A stretch of 64,000 bases of DNA from Sarcocystis neurona (GCA_000727475.1 KL647288.1:8211414-8275413); one strand, 5' to 3'; shown: positions 36,983 to 50,436, counted from the stretch's first letter. The notes: a model not told the origin generated them from the letters alone. Translations and numbers: made by a program.

Positions 36983-39900
36983 CAAAGTGATCCCAAGAAG
37001 ACCGACGAAGATGGCGACGCGCATCGCAGGAGAGTATTCGAGACGTCCCACCCCGCGGTAGAAAATCAGCGAAGGGATCGCGCTGCAGCAGAAGCGACAC
37101 CTTGTTAAATAATAGCTAAAAAGTCAGGATGCGCGGGGGCCTTCGCAGGAGGTCGGAGAAACGAGAAACTCAGACACGCCCAGCGACAAGCAGGGGCGAC
37201 AGCAAGAGACCCGCTGTAGTATACACTCACAGATATCACGTGGGCGTATGTTGGTGGACCCGCGCCTGCTGCGTCCTTCACGTTCCATAATACGTATATA
37301 CACTTCCATTTGTCGAGATGTGTATGTGTAGGGGAAGCGGACTCATGGAAGCAGCTGTACGCGTGTATGTGTGAAGACATATATTCGTGTCTGCATTTAC
37401 ATTCACCTTGTGACGCACATACTTCTATCTATGTAGACACACGCTCTACATATGTGTATGTATTCGAGAATATATAGGAGGTGGCGTCCTTGGCCGCGAA
37501 GTAGACTCACCAACACACCCGTACGACTGCGTGTATACAGGTCAAAGGTATACTCGTACATGCACGTATATATTCATACATTTATAGGGGTACACATACG
37601 GAGAGGTACACACCTGTATATCTGTTTGCATGCATCCATTTACTGGCGTGTGTGTACACAGGGTATGCATCTATATATGTGTGTGCATGTCTTCGCTGGC
37701 GAAAGAGTAAATTTCTACATCTAGATATTCGTGTACAGAGAGAATTATGTACACCTGCGGAAAAAATATTTGTATCCACACACAAAGACGAGTGCCTTCG
37801 TATCTCGTAGGATCGACCGATCGCAGGTCGCCCGCAGTCCTCCACACGCATATTCGCGATCAAGGACGTCAGCACACAGATACACATATATATGTATACA
37901 CGTGCTTCAAAGGAGGTCTACTCTGTTTTTGTACATCAGACGTGGGTGACGAAGAGTGACGCGTGTGCCACACCGATGAAAAACTCCTCCCCAAGTCCTA
38001 GGAAGCTGCTCGACAGATCTCTTCCCCAAGGAAACGGCAGCAGCGGCAGCAGCACGCGTCTCCGTCCTCCTGCAACCGTCCTCCCGCGCTCTCCGTCGAG
38101 AAGCGCTGTGCAGCATCAACTTCCGATAAATTATTTGTAGCGCCCCTCGAAAGATGTCACAAGCAGCAGCGCATCACTGATCTATCGGCGGGTTCGTTAA
38201 TTCATGTACAAGGACGGAGAAACACACACGTGTCTCGGCTCCCATCTCTATCTCTGTGCCGACCTCCCTATATGTATGAGAAAAATGTTGAATAACGCGC
38301 AATACAGGCGCGCGCCTCTCGACTGCAAGGGCGTACACATATATACATATATATATATATGCACATATATATATATGAATTTGTGTATATCCGCGCATCG
38401 ATGTATATGTATATATATATACAGAGAGAGAGAGAGACAAAGAGAGAGAAATACACGCTACGCGTGTGTTCCTGCATCGCGTCAAAGAGGCGTATACATG
38501 ATAGATAAATATATATAGATAGATATATATATGTATTTGCAGATGCACATATACACAACATGCATATATATATATATATATAGATATATATATATATGTA
38601 TATGCGTACACACACTTGCCTCATAGAAAAGTATACATAAAATACGTATGCACATTCTATATATGTGTGGTCGTATACATATGTATGTATTTGCAGATGA
38701 ACATATACACCATATATATACACATATCTGTATACACCAGAGAAACGTATTCATGATACATATGTGCACCTTCTATTCAAGTACATTCCTATATATATAC
38801 ACTTTCACATGAACATATATATATATATATACGTATGCGTCCTAGAAACGTAACCATAACACATACATACTCTATACACGTATACTCGTATTCGCCGATG
38901 CAGGTATACACAATGTATACTTAGATCTCTTCACACATTTGCCTCCACGCATATATAGATATATGTATGAATATATGTACACCTGTAGATATTTCTGCGT
39001 ACGTAAATATGCATCTGGAGAGAGAGCATGACAGGCTGATGGACGAGGACCGTACCACATGAGAAGAGTGGAGAAGAATCCGCCCAGGAGCCCGACCACA
39101 TCTGCTGCCTTGTTGGTCACGAGAGCGATGAGTAGCACAGGGAGAAGACAGGCCGCAGTACAGAGTTTTCGATTGCTGATGCCTGGCAGCAACGTGGTCT
39201 GCTGCTGTGGCTCTGCTGCCTCTTCCACAAGGACGAGCCTGCTGCCAGAATCTGCGCCAGCAGCAGCAGCAGCGCGCAGGACTCTACTCCTCCTCCTCCT
39301 TCCCCGACGCCGACTGTCACGGCCGGCTCCTGCTTCTCCTCCTTCTCCTCCTGCGGCGGCGCTTGCTGCTGCTGGTGGAGCCCAGCGCCCCGTCGTTGTT
39401 GCGAGGGCTTCTTCTGCTGCCGCGTAGTAGCCAACTAGTGTGTCGCGCAGCAGCTTTGGTGAATAACTGCTGCTTCCTCTGCTGCTGTCGCCAGCGGACG
39501 CAGCGTCTCGTCTGCCACCAGTGTCGCACACGATCGTTCTGCCTGCAGCAGTGCAACGAGACAGTACTGTCCCCGTCCCTGCTGCTGCCCCCCCTCCTCC
39601 CCAGGGACGTGCTTCCGCGTCTGTCGCTTCCCTGCGCTGCTGTGGCTGTCTCAGCCAGCTCTCGGCCTCTTCCTCTTCCTGATCCTGCTGCTGCTGCTGC
39701 ACCCGGCCCGTCCCGAGCCATGTTCCCTCGTGCTCCGTCTCTTGCTCCAGCTGCCGCAGCTGCTGTATCCGGAGCCGGTGGTCCACCGACTCGCCCCACA
39801 CGGCGGCGTCGTATCTGCCTGCTGCTCTCCCTGCCGCTGCTCCTGCTCCCGGCCTCGCTGTACTTAATTCTGCTTCTCCTTCCGCTGCCGCGTCTGCCTC

Positions 39901-42900
39901 TCCTCGTGCTTCGGCCGCTGCTGCTTCCTCTGTTGCTGCTCCTGCTTCTGCTGCTGTTGCTCGACTTTCGAACCCCCTGTCCTCCCGTGGAGGCAGCGAG
40001 AGAGAGCAGATCGTGTCACCGTGTTCGAGCAGGGGGGCAGTCATCATACTATCGTCTGCCCCACGCACGACGATTTTTCTTTTTCCTGCTGCTCTCCATG
40101 ACGCTCTTTCTGCCCTACATCTTCGGAGTGCACCCGCGGCTACCTCTGCTGTTGATGCTGCTCGTGCGGCTGCTGCTGCTTCTGCTCTTCCATTACACGA
40201 GGACATTTGCACGCTTCCTCGCTGTGGGGTAGCCACTGCTTCTGCTTGCAATGAAATAGTAGAAAGTCCACTGGCGTCGTTGGTAGGAACGGAACGTGGA
40301 ACAGCGTTCTCGCATTCCCGTTCCGGATCCCTCTGCTGCAGCCGCTCGCGCCCCGTACAAGTCAACACACCTCCCGCTACCACCGCCATGACCCCTCCCT
40401 CTCCACTGCTGCGCGTCCTGCGATTCCTGCTGCCCACCTTACCGCTGCAATCAAGACTCGCGACGCTGCTTCTGCCGCCCGTGCTGCTGCTGCTATCGCT
40501 CGTGCTGCTGCTGCTGTTGCTGCCGCGGACGCCGGCGTGAGGCACGTTTGAGTCCTGTGCGTGCTGGAGCAGCTCTTCGGTCTGCGGCTGCTGCTGCTGT
40601 CGCTCTTCCACGTGCTGCTCCATCACCATGCAGTCGCCTCGCAGTCGCAGGGTGGCCGACGAGCAGACACCGGTTGCCTCGGACAGCGGTGCTGGAGACC
40701 CACCCGCTGGGGAAGTAGGCTCCACGTCGAGAGGTTCTGTCGGTGCTGTGGCTGCTTCCACTCGTTCAAACGCTGCGCCTGCTGTTGCAGACGCTGCTGC
40801 CGGTGCTGTGTTTGCTGCTCCTCCATCTCCGGCTACGGCGGCTGCTGTTCCTCCTGCTGCTGCCGCTCCGTCTGCTAGTCCTGCAGCAATGTCTTCGTCT
40901 CCTCCTTGATTCGGAGGAGCAGCAGCAGCACCATACGACGTAGCACCAGCAGGAAGTGAGGACTCCTCTACAAATAGCAGGTCGCCTCCTGTGTTTGCTC
41001 CCCTCTTCCCTCTACTGCTGCTGCTGTTACTGCTGCTGCTGCTAACATTGCAGCTGCAGCTGTTGGCTATTGCTGGCCTAAGTGTCGCACTGCCACTCGT
41101 GCAACTCCTGCCTGAAGCCGCTCCGTCGCCGCCGGAAGCGGTGGAGAAGCCACCCCTTCCACTGCCTTCTCTCCCCTGTCCCTGCTGCTGGCTACGCTCT
41201 GGGCACTGCTGCTGCTCCTGCTGCTGTGGCCGCTGCTGACGGTTGTTCAGCTGGGGTTCCAGCGGCAGCGGTTCTTGCTGCTCCTGCTCCTGTTGCTGCA
41301 GAATAGCAAGCGGCGTTCCGGGATGAATCAACCCTACGGATTGTCTGCTGCTCTTGGTCCAGCTGCTGCTCATGCTTCTGCTATTCTGAGCCGCGACAAC
41401 AGCAGCGATCTCCCGTCCGGCGTAGGAGGCAAGAGAAGGAGCAACTCTCGTACTGCGTCTTCGTTTCCCGACGAGAGCGAAGATAGAGTCGACGGTCGGG
41501 ATGAGCGTTAGAGGCACCCCGAGCATCATAGAGAAGGACAGAAGAAACATACAGCAATGCATCAGCGTGTCTGACGGATCGTAGTTCATCAAGAAATTCT
41601 GCTTGCAGTGGCCTCGGCACGTCAAGTAGCCGGCCGCTGCTGTTGGCGCATACAAACTCCATTCCAGCACGGCTGCGCGCGAAGCCACCTGCGACCCGGC
41701 AGCAGCAGCACACACGCACACACAGCAGCAATGCAGTGCGTTGGCGCGGAGCAGAGAAGAAGCAGCGGTCACGCTGTTCAAAGTCGCTGCAGCAGCAGCA
41801 GCAGCTCGGCGTCAGCGTCAGACGCATCACCAGCACCAGCGGCGGTCACAGCAAGAGCCGCAAGAGCCACAAAAGTAGAAGCAGGGATAGCAGCGGCAGC
41901 AACAGTCGCAGCAAAAGAGCAGCACGAGTCACATACGCGCCAGCAGCCGTCGCAATCGCAGCGCTACCAGCACGAGTCGCAGGCCTAGTAGCAGTGGCGT
42001 GAGTCGTAGAAGGTGTACCAGCGCCGACAGTCGTAGCGGGAGCACCGCGAGTCACAGGCGTAGCAGCAGCAGCACAAGCCACAGACGTAGCAGCAGCGGC
42101 AGTTGTCGCAGCAGCAGCACGAGCCACAGACGTAGCAGCAGTGGTAGCAGTAGCAGCACCAGCCACACACGTAGCAGCAGCGGCAGCAACAGTCGTAGCA
42201 GTAGCAGCACGGGCGACAGATGTAGCAAAAGCACTCGCGGCAGCTAGCGCGGAGGTCTGCAGGGCAGCAATGGTAACAGCAGGACGCCACAGACGACAGT
42301 GTCTTCCTCGGTTTTTGCCCCCCACCCCCCCGCCCCAGCGGCAGCAGCGGCAGAGGCACAAGCGTTCACAGTCGCCTCATAGTAGCAGAAGGGGCAATCA
42401 CAGCACCGTTACTCGACCGCCCCTGCGCAGGTCTTGTCGCGAAGGTACTACGAGACGCACGCACATGCAGCAATCGGACAGCCGCTGCTGCAGCACCTTT
42501 TTAAACGCGTCCTCGCATAGGTCTCTCTCTTTTTCTGTCTCTACGTGTACATATATGGAGAAAAAGAACGTCAACACGTATCTGTTTAAACAAACACTAC
42601 TTATATACATACATATATGTATACACATGTACGTATATAAGGCAGATGCGTATAAGGCATACAAGCGTAAATAGATACACAAGCGTACCTGTATATGTAT
42701 ATATAAGGCAGACACATGTGGACATAAGTATTCAACACTAAGACGTGGCCCAACAAATCTTCTGCAGACGAAGAAGCGTCCTCCTCACCTTGTACACCCG
42801 GTGCTTTGTGGGGTTGAGCAGCTCGCGTCCGACGGGGCACACATTTATGTGCTGCAGCAAAGCCGCAAGAGAGCACCAGCGTCAGCAACAGATTCGTAGT

Positions 42901-45900
42901 GCCAGCATATCCGCTGCAGCGGGTTCTCCGCAGGATAAGATGCGCAGCAGCGGCAGAAGCAGCAGCCAATACGAGGCAGCAGCGTCAGCAACAGACTCGT
43001 AGCGCCAACACATCCCCTGCAGCAGGATCCCTCAGAAGAAGAGCGTAGCAGCAGCAACACCCGGTACGAAGCAGCAGCGTCGCAACAGCGTTTGCGCAGC
43101 ACAGCGCTGGTCCACACCGTAGCGCCGGAGCAGGCCAACAGAAGCTAGAGAGAGCGGAGTTAGCAGGGGCAGCAGCCGCATATTAGAACGAGTGGCAGTA
43201 GCTGCGTGACAGCCAGAGCAGCAGAAGCAGCAGGACAAGAGCACCCAGGACAGTGCAGCTAAACAGCAACACCTTCGTAGCGCATTCCTGAAGAATAAAC
43301 GTGGCGACACTAGCGGCTGCTCGACCGTCTGCAGTCGCGAAACAACACTAGACAGCAGCAGCAGAAAACCAGCACCAGCAACGAACGATGTGAAGCCAGA
43401 GCAGAAGATCTGCACCACAGCCCCAGCGGCAAAGACGCAGCAGCAGCACCAGTGCAGGGGCGGCAGCGGCAAGACGGCAGCTGCAGCAGCACAAGCGGCG
43501 CACCTGGAGAAACAATAGAGCAGCACGAGCAACGCAGCAGGACGACCAGCACCACAGCAGGGTAGCAGCTCGAAACAGCAGCACCACAGCGGCCGCGAGA
43601 GCTGTGAAGCAGTGGTAGCAGAGGAGCAGCAGCAAGGAAAAACAGCAGCTGCCGCCTCAGGAGGACAGCAGCGAAAAGAAGCAGGGTGCAGCAGTAAAAG
43701 CGCAGGACCAGCGCAGACACAAGACAGGAGAAGCGGCAGCAGCAGAGCAAGCCAGAGAGACGGCTCACCTGCATAAAGGCAAAAAGGAAAATATTGAAGC
43801 ACTTGAAGAAGTTCCAGTTGAGGTTCATGTAAACGACCGGGGGCTGCTGCTGCTGGTCTGCTCTCCACAAGAAGACGAAGAAGCGCCATATGACGCATGC
43901 AACAGCAAAGAGCAACGCGCCGACGGGGAAGAAGGAGAAGTGCCGCAGCGCCGAGAGACGCCGCTGTGCGGACATGGGAAAAATGCACAGCTGAAAAAGA
44001 GCAGCAGCAGCAGCAAGCCACACAGACACACACACACACACACACACCAAGCCACAGCAGCAGCACAAGCAGCATGTCCGCGTGTGAAGCGTGCGCGGGC
44101 AGAGGGCGTCGTCCCACAACTTCAGGAGGGGCAAGAGCAGCAGCAGCAGCAAAGGCAAGAGGCATGTGTGAGAAGGGTGCAACCGTTTGCGCACACGCGC
44201 GCACAGACTTTTTCATCTTGCGATGGTTCCTCTACTTGAAACGTTCGGATATATCATTTCACCTGCGCCGCCTGGAGTGTACGTACACCACCACTCTACT
44301 GCTCTGCTCTGGTGTACACACACTTCAAGATACTATTTGGGGTGGATGTATATCGCATCTCCTGCTCCGCTGGCAGACCACATACATCTTTTAGCTTGCG
44401 TCCACCACACACCTTCAGCTTCTTTCTGAAGTATTTACGTACCCTGCAGTGTGCCTGCTTTGCTTCTGGTGGCCGACCGTTGCGCTCCTGCCTGGGCTAG
44501 ACTGCTGCTACACGGCGTATCGTCTGCTTCATACCTCAGTATGAAGCAACCCTGCGCTGCTGAACACGAATCCCCTAGTGGAAATTCAAGCCACGTGCCA
44601 CGTGGTTTAAAGAGCGCGCGTCCCTTACACGCGAACTCCTCTGCTGCGGCTGCATATACGCTCGCCAGTGGCTGGTTCTTCCTGAGGTCAAGACACGTCG
44701 CATACTGCCTCCCACGCTGCGTCCGGTGTACATACACCTCACCCCGTCCACTCCGTACGAACACGGCAGGCGGCGTCTGCGCGCTTCTTCTTCGACTCTC
44801 CCTGACACGTGGGAAGGCCTGAGAATGCCCACGCCACGCTAAGTGTGGCTTCTTCTACTCTTCTTGGGGTGTACGTACACTCGAAAGCCTACTTTCGAGA
44901 TAATCTCCGTGTCGCCTCTGCTACGGGTGTACGTACACTTCTTCAGCGCGTACCATGCTGGCGCAGAGCAATAGCGTCCGGTGCTCCTGGGCGTCAGGAA
45001 AGATCTGCAGAGCCGCGAGGCTGGCAGGAAGAAAATCTCCCAGGAAAACGAGAAAGGAAACGCAGACGCCAAGGCCGTTCAATATGATGAGGATGTCTAC
45101 GCTGCTGCTGGAGAGGCAGGGCACCGCCGCGTGCGCGAGAGATGCGTAGCTGCTGCTTTTGCGGAAGAGCCTCATCGACGCCAGCAGCACATACGTAGTG
45201 AAGAACGAGACGAACGCGTTCACCATAAGCAGCAGCAACCCCACACCCAACCCGCACTCCTGCACTGCGTATGGCGTGGCCAGGACTCCTGAGCAGCAGA
45301 AGCCACACACGGACACACACCCACAAGCAGGTCACACGACAGGAAGCAGCAGCAGAGGCAGCAGCAGCAGTGCGAGAGAGAGGGCACAGACAGGTGCACG
45401 GGCACGGAATAAAGTATCCGGATAGCAGAGAACAGCAAAGACTTCTATCGAGAAGATGAACGGGCACACGAGTAGTTGCAGCACCAATCTTAACTGCCCT
45501 GGCCCGGCAGCAGCAGCACCAGTAGCAGATCATCCTGCAGCAGTAGCTGCACGCACCGCAGAAATGCCCGCCTCTCTACAAGCTAGCAGCAGAAGCGGCA
45601 GCAGCCACACAGAGATGCCAGCACGTCCTTACGCTGTCGAAAAGAACCAAGAGGATATCTCGTCCACAGGCAGCTAGCTCTCGATAACAGCGCCAAGCTG
45701 GTTTTTGCTGCCGCAACAGCAAAACTCGTTCTGAAGCAGCGAGAGCAACAGCCGCTGCGAGGCAGCAGCAGGACGACAGCGGCTCCGACAGGTCAGCGGG
45801 CGGCGGCGGCAAGTAAACACGCAGCAGCAGGGGGGGCATGCTACAGAGCAGTAGCAGCAGCAACGAATGATGTGCGACCGTTAACAGCAAGTGGCGGCGA

Positions 45901-48347
45901 TGCAGGAGGAGGAGTGCCAGGATCAATCAGTGATGAAGTCGCAGGAGCAGCAGCAATAGTTGTAAGTGGTGGGGACCCGCAGCAGCAGCAACAGCAGAAG
46001 GATGGGCCAATCACAATACGTGGTGGCAGTGAAAGACAGCAGCACATGCTGGGGGCCGCACGAGCACGCAGAAGCAGCAGCAGGTGATGAGGTGCCTGAC
46101 AGCAGCACTTGGTGAGCAGCCACGCACGGTTGTCAAGGGAGCACGTCCCACCACCCCACACCAGCGGCAGAAAGCAACCGAGGGGAGCGAGCAGCGGCAG
46201 CAGCAGAACGTACGTGCGTCACGCAATGGAGGACAAGCAACAGCAGCGGTACGTCGTACGACAGGAGATAGAGCAGGAGCAGTCATGCCGCAGGAGGACC
46301 AGCAGGCGCGTACGCGTGGCGGTCACGGCCAGTCTTGCAAAAGTCCTGGCAGCTGCGGCACATGCGTGCGCGGTACCTATGAGCAACAAGGCAGCAGCAG
46401 CAGCAGCAACTGCAACCCACCCGCTCCCAGACAAGAAGAAGCAAGAATTATGATAGATCCCCGTAGCGATCCGGGTTCGATCGACGCGAACGTGCGGCGC
46501 CGCCAGCCTCTTCGTCTTCCTCTTCCAAGAGGCCTACTGTCAGCAGCAAGAATCGCATTTTCCCTACTCTGCTGCCCAGTTTGCAGCTGCTGCGTCCGTA
46601 TCTGTTGCTGCTCCTGCTGCTGTTGCTCCTGTAGCGACAGTCCCTTGTCGGGAAAGGGCCCTTGTTCCGGCGGCTGCTCTTCCTCCTCCTCCTCCTCGAG
46701 CTGAAGCAGACGACGCTGTTGCTGCTGCTGCCACATTGAAGTAAAGTGCTGTTGCTGCTCCGCCACGTGCACCTGTAACCACAACATCATGCCCTGCTGC
46801 AGCAGCTTCGGTCTCAGCGTTTTCCGCTGCTCCTGTTGGCGATGCAGCCATTGCTGCTGCTGCTGCTGTTGCTGTTGCTGCTGCTGTTGCTGTTGCTGCT
46901 GCTGTTGCTGTTGCTGCTGCTGTTGCTGCGGCTGCTGCTGGGTTGAAAGTTGATCTTTGGGGGCTGCGGGCCGGAAGCCTCTTTGCTGCTCGGACTGCCG
47001 CAGCGGCTGCGTGTGTTGCTGCTGCTGTTCGTGCGTGTGGAGTAGTGGCGTGTGACCAGTCGACCGTAACAGCAGCACCGGAGGAGACTTCTCTGATGCA
47101 GCAGACGAACCAACTGGCCACAAGCCTGCATTTAAAATTTGTCTTCCTACCGCTGCTGTCGCCGCTATTGGTGCTGCTAGTGCTGGGGCTGCTGGTCCCG
47201 GTGCTGCAGGTGCTGGTGCTGCAGGTGCTGGTGCTGGGGCTACTGATGCTGCGGGTCCTGCCGGTGCTGGTGCTAGTGCTGCTCGTCTAACTGCTGCTGA
47301 CGCTGTTGCAGCACCTGGTGGTCGTCTTGCTGCTGTTGTGGATAGCTCTGTCGTTCTTGCTGGTTGCTTTGGTGCTGGTGCTCCTGCTGCTGCTGCTGCC
47401 CCTGCTTTTGCTGCCGTTGCCGCTGAGTGAAGCCTAGTACTGCAAAGAGAGTCCGCGTGTGGCGCTGTAAAATCCCCAGCAGTACCAGCAAAAACCGTTC
47501 CTCTCCTGTGGCTCTTCGGCAAACGCTCGCTGTAGCTGCGACCTCCAAGGTTGCTGCTGCTGCGTCCTCTCCTAGCGCTGCTGCTGGACAGTCTGCCGCT
47601 GCTGCCGGATAGGCGCCTGCAGCAAACCTGCTCGCCACAGCTGCTGTTGCTGGTGGTAGCGAACTGCGTGCGACTGCTGTTGGGAGAATCGCTGCTGCTG
47701 CTACTGGCGAACTTCCTTCCGTAGCGGGTAGCCTCGTCACTGTTGTCCCTGGCATCTTCGTTGCGGCTGCTCCTGAAGGAAGAAGGGAACTTCCACCTGT
47801 CGGCTGATGTGCTGCTGCTTCTGCTGCCATTGGCAGAATTCTTGTCGCTGCTGCCACTAGCTGTGGACTCGCTCCTGCAGCTGCTGCTGCGGTTGCTCAG
47901 GGAGTTGCTGGGACTACTGCTACCGGTGTCACTGCCACCTTTCGTTTGCCTGCAGAGAGCGGCTGCGTAGCTGCGGCTGCTGCAGGCCCGCGCTTGTAGA
48001 GCCACTGCAGGAGCAGCTGCAACAGCAGCAGCGACACATACGGCAGCAGCAGAGAAAGTGTCACGTTCCGGCTCGCACGCAGTCGAAGAGCAAACAGGCG
48101 ACGCAGGAGCAGCAGCAGTAGCACACAAAGGCCTCCTTCGAGCCAGCGCATGCAGTGGCAGCAGCAGAACGCACAGCAGCAGCTGCAGCAGGCACAACCG
48201 CAGCAGCGCACGAGGCAGCAACAGCAGCAGCGCGTCCAGGCCCAGCAGCAGCTCAGCAAGACAGGCGGATCCACCGGTGTAACAACCAACGCAAATACCA
48301 CAAAGGCAAACAGATCTACACACTATAAATACATCTATATGTCTCAT
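36983..48347 (-). CDS. amino acid transporter, AAAP/SLC38-type, with large insertions
   Basis: Exons in transcript order: first exon from about 48000 to 46421, then 45288-44954, 43990-43769, 42851-42789, 41688-39056, 37082-36983. AAAP carriers move amino acids across membranes with about 11 helices. Family signature appears across junctions: IEPGSLRGSIIILASSCLGA joined in phase to GVLATPYAVQECGLGV, then VFLGDFLPASL. LCIFPMSAQRRLSALRHFSF and NIFLFAFMQ join the 63-nt microexon HINVCPVGRELLNPTKHRVY, followed by the exon with AAAGYLTCRGHC, NFLMNYDPSD and VPLTLIPTVDSIF. VVGLLGGFFSTLLM joins CAIPSLIFYRG. The first exon carries a long low-complexity stretch with a run of more than 20 Gln. The fifth exon listed carries about 760 inserted Gln/Ser/Ala/Gly-rich residues between two helices. 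The exon before 43990 (around TM5; candidate HADMLLVLLLWLG near 44090), the 3' end and the true start are unresolved. The open frame reaches an ATG at 48347, but its Leu-rich start is CTG repeat and probably intronic. Confidence 0.9.
38330..38885. repeat. TATA/GAGA microsatellite block in a transporter intron
   Basis: Dense (TA)n, gatagata and an agagagag run (38425-38435) within the 2-kb intron between the fifth and sixth listed exons of the transporter gene. No exon is seen in this block. Confidence 0.75.
39180..41360 (-). repeat. CAG-type low-complexity insertion in a transporter exon
   Basis: On the sense (minus) strand the exon is rich in CAG, GCA and AGC triplets and encodes Gln/Ala/Ser/Gly runs. 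It is flanked on both sides by transporter helices in the same frame, so it is translated as one open frame if the exon is used as drawn. The plus strand carries CTG and opens Leu/Cys-rich shadow frames. Confidence 0.8.
42870..43765 (-). repeat. CTG-sense triplet tract in a transporter intron
   Basis: CAG triplets on plus, CTG on the sense strand, between exon 43990-43769 and the 63-nt exon. The tract ends in ctgctgcag, which is the acceptor of the 63-nt exon. It contains long Cys/Leu-rich minus-strand frames that I treat as intronic. Confidence 0.7.
46848..46936 (-). repeat. polyglutamine tract (CAG/CAA)
   Basis: Imperfect CAG with regularly spaced CAA triplets on the minus strand, encoding more than 20 consecutive Gln in the N-terminal region of the transporter. 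Interruption by CAA at intervals is typical of repeats stabilised against slippage. Confidence 0.9.
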
Positions 48348-48989
48348 AGGTATACTTCCATATCATCCATCAATCTGTATTTATCTCTCCCCCTCTCTGT
48401 AAACACACATATATAAGCCTCATGCGTATGTCACTCATTTACATACATACATACGTATATACATTCGCGGCAGCGCAGGTCGCGGAAGCAACAACACACC
48501 CGTCTCCCGGCAGCAGCACTACAGGCCCTCCGGACCGCCCTGCAGCAGCAGCAGCAGCGGCAGCAGGCGACGTAAATAAAGAAGAAGCACCAGCAGCAAC
48601 GGGGGGTATTCGAGAATTAGGCAGCGGCGGCAAGACGGAGCGCCAGCAGCAGCACGTCCAAGAGCGAAACACGGCGGGTCCCCTGCAGCAGCAGCAGCGA
48701 GATGTTTATGTAGCTCTGGGGGGGCACCTCCAAGAAGCAGCAGCAGAAAGTGCAACGGCCACAGCTGCCGCAGAAGCCGCGCAGACGACGCCACGAGGAG
48801 CCACACGAAAAGCAGCTCCTGCAGCAGCAAGACGCAGATCGTAAGCTGTCTCGCAAATACACACATTTCAACACATATGTATGCATGTATATATGTATAT
48901 ATATGTATATATATATGCATGTATATATATAGGTGTACGTCCGTAGATGTACATAGAGATACATATATATACGCACGGACGCGTGGGCA
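48348..48989. other. between the transporter and the next minus-strand exons
   Basis: CAG triplets on plus at 48530-48830 and a TATA block at 48880-48970. By the triplet orientation seen elsewhere this would be intron or flank of minus-strand genes. No exon is supported. Confidence 0.4.
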
Positions 48990-50436
48990 CACAAAAGCTG
49001 TCTGTGTTTCTCGTGGGAGCAGCAAGGGGCAAACCAGAAGCAGCAGCAGATGCCGCGACGATGCAGGCAGCAGGAGTTGCAGCAGCAGAAGAAAGCTGAC
49101 CTGCAGCAAGAAGCATCGCAGCATCTGCGAGACGGCACCGCGGAATGAAGAAACGTTCGACGGTTCCCGGGTGACGCTGCGCTTGCTCCGCACAAAAGGC
49201 GGCGCCGCTGCTGCCGTTGCTGCTCTCGACGTCGTCCCCTGGGTCTGTACTCGCTGAAGGAGAAGCAACAGCAGGAACCCAACAACACGTCCCAGCAGGT
49301 GTTGCCAGCACCTGCTGCACTTCCTCGTAGAGGCTCCCCTCCAGCTGCTGCCCCTGCTGCTGCTGCTGCTCCGACAGCTGTTTCAGTCGTGCTGTCAGCA
49401 GCTGCTTCCGCTCCTGCCGCGGCTGCTGCTGCGCCTGCTGCGGCTGCGCCTGTCGCCCCTGTTCCGCCTGCTCCTGTTCCGGTTGGCGGTGTGGCAGCCG
49501 CGGAGTCTGCTTCTGCTGATGTTGTCGTGTTGCAGGTCGCCAAGAAAAGCTGCGTGGGGCGGCAACTACGGAGAAGGCAGCCGCAGGGGCAGGCGGCTCT
49601 GTGCAGACGTCCATCTTACAACTGTACGTTGTTGCAGGGGTTGTCCACTGCAGCAGCCGCTGTTCGACGTTGCTGCAGTGGCGCGCTGTCGTTGTCTTCT
49701 GTCCCCGGCGGGGCTGCTGGTTGTGCAGTCCGCGGCTCTTGCGCGGATCCGACTGCTGCCGTAGCCCGACTCTCGAACGGTAGCAGCTGCAGCAGTAGGG
49801 CGACGTCGTCCCAGAAAACAGCGAGCCGAGCTGCTGCTGCCGTTGTTGGACGTCCTCCTCTTCCAGCTGCTGCTGCTGTTGGTAGACGTGCTCCTCTTCA
49901 AGCTGCTGTTGTGCTTCCCCCTCGTCGTAGAGTTACTGCTGCTGTCTCCCTGGCCGGTGGTCGTGCTCCTTCAGCTGCTGTCACTGCTGCTCCTCTTGCT
50001 GTCGCTACGGAGAAGTCGTGCCTCTAGCCACCGCTCCTGCTGCAGTGCTCCTGCTGAAATAGCCGCGCAGGGCTGCCCAGTCACGTGCTGCTGCCGCTGC
50101 GCCTGGTGCTGCCTTGCCGTGCTCGTCACAGACTCTGGAAGAGAACGCCGTCCTTCTCGAGAAAGACTGGCTGCCCGCTGTTGCTGCGGGGGTGCTACCT
50201 CGGGTGCGCGCTGCTGCTGCTGCTGGCTCCTGTCTCTGCAGTTGCTTCCCGACTGCAGCAGTAGCAGCGGCCTGCTGCCATCCGCCGTCCTGGCTCAGCT
50301 GCCCTTCGTACACGTCTGCTGCGGGTGTTCCTACTCGGCTCCCTGGAGCAGCACCTGCGACGAGACCTTCGGGTGCTGACGCAGCATTTGCTACTTTAGC
50401 GAAACGTCCAGGAAGGACGTCCACAAGGGCAATCAC
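48990..50436 (-). CDS. low-complexity hypothetical protein exons
   Basis: Minus-strand frames at 48990-49614 and 50005-50436 have protein-like composition around Gln/Ala-rich tracts. Examples are LLTARLKQLSEQ, GSLYEEVQQVLATPAG and QRHPGTVERFFIPRCRLADA in the first, and VDVLPGRFAKVANAASAPEG in the second. CAG lies on the sense strand, as in other exons of this window. The join between the two frames is not established, and no domain, start or stop is assigned. They may belong to the same gene as the frame at 52938. Confidence 0.35.

Noticed and set aside
39207..40540. Long plus-strand Leu/Pro/Cys-rich frames (up to 341 codons)
   Set aside because: They are the antisense of the transporter's CAG-rich exon and consist of CTG-derived Leu, Cys and Ala runs with no motif.
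43032..44216. 394-codon minus-strand Cys/Leu-rich frame
   Set aside because: It combines a real transporter exon (43990-43769) with CTG-repeat intron sequence on either side. Only the part with LCIFPMSAQRR...FAFMQ is supported by family motifs and splice phase.
47990..48347. Leu-rich start of the transporter frame as a signal peptide or extra helices
   Set aside because: The Leu run is CTG repeat on the sense strand, which in this window marks introns, and a CTG-tract acceptor lies at its end near 48000. The true first coding exon is probably elsewhere.
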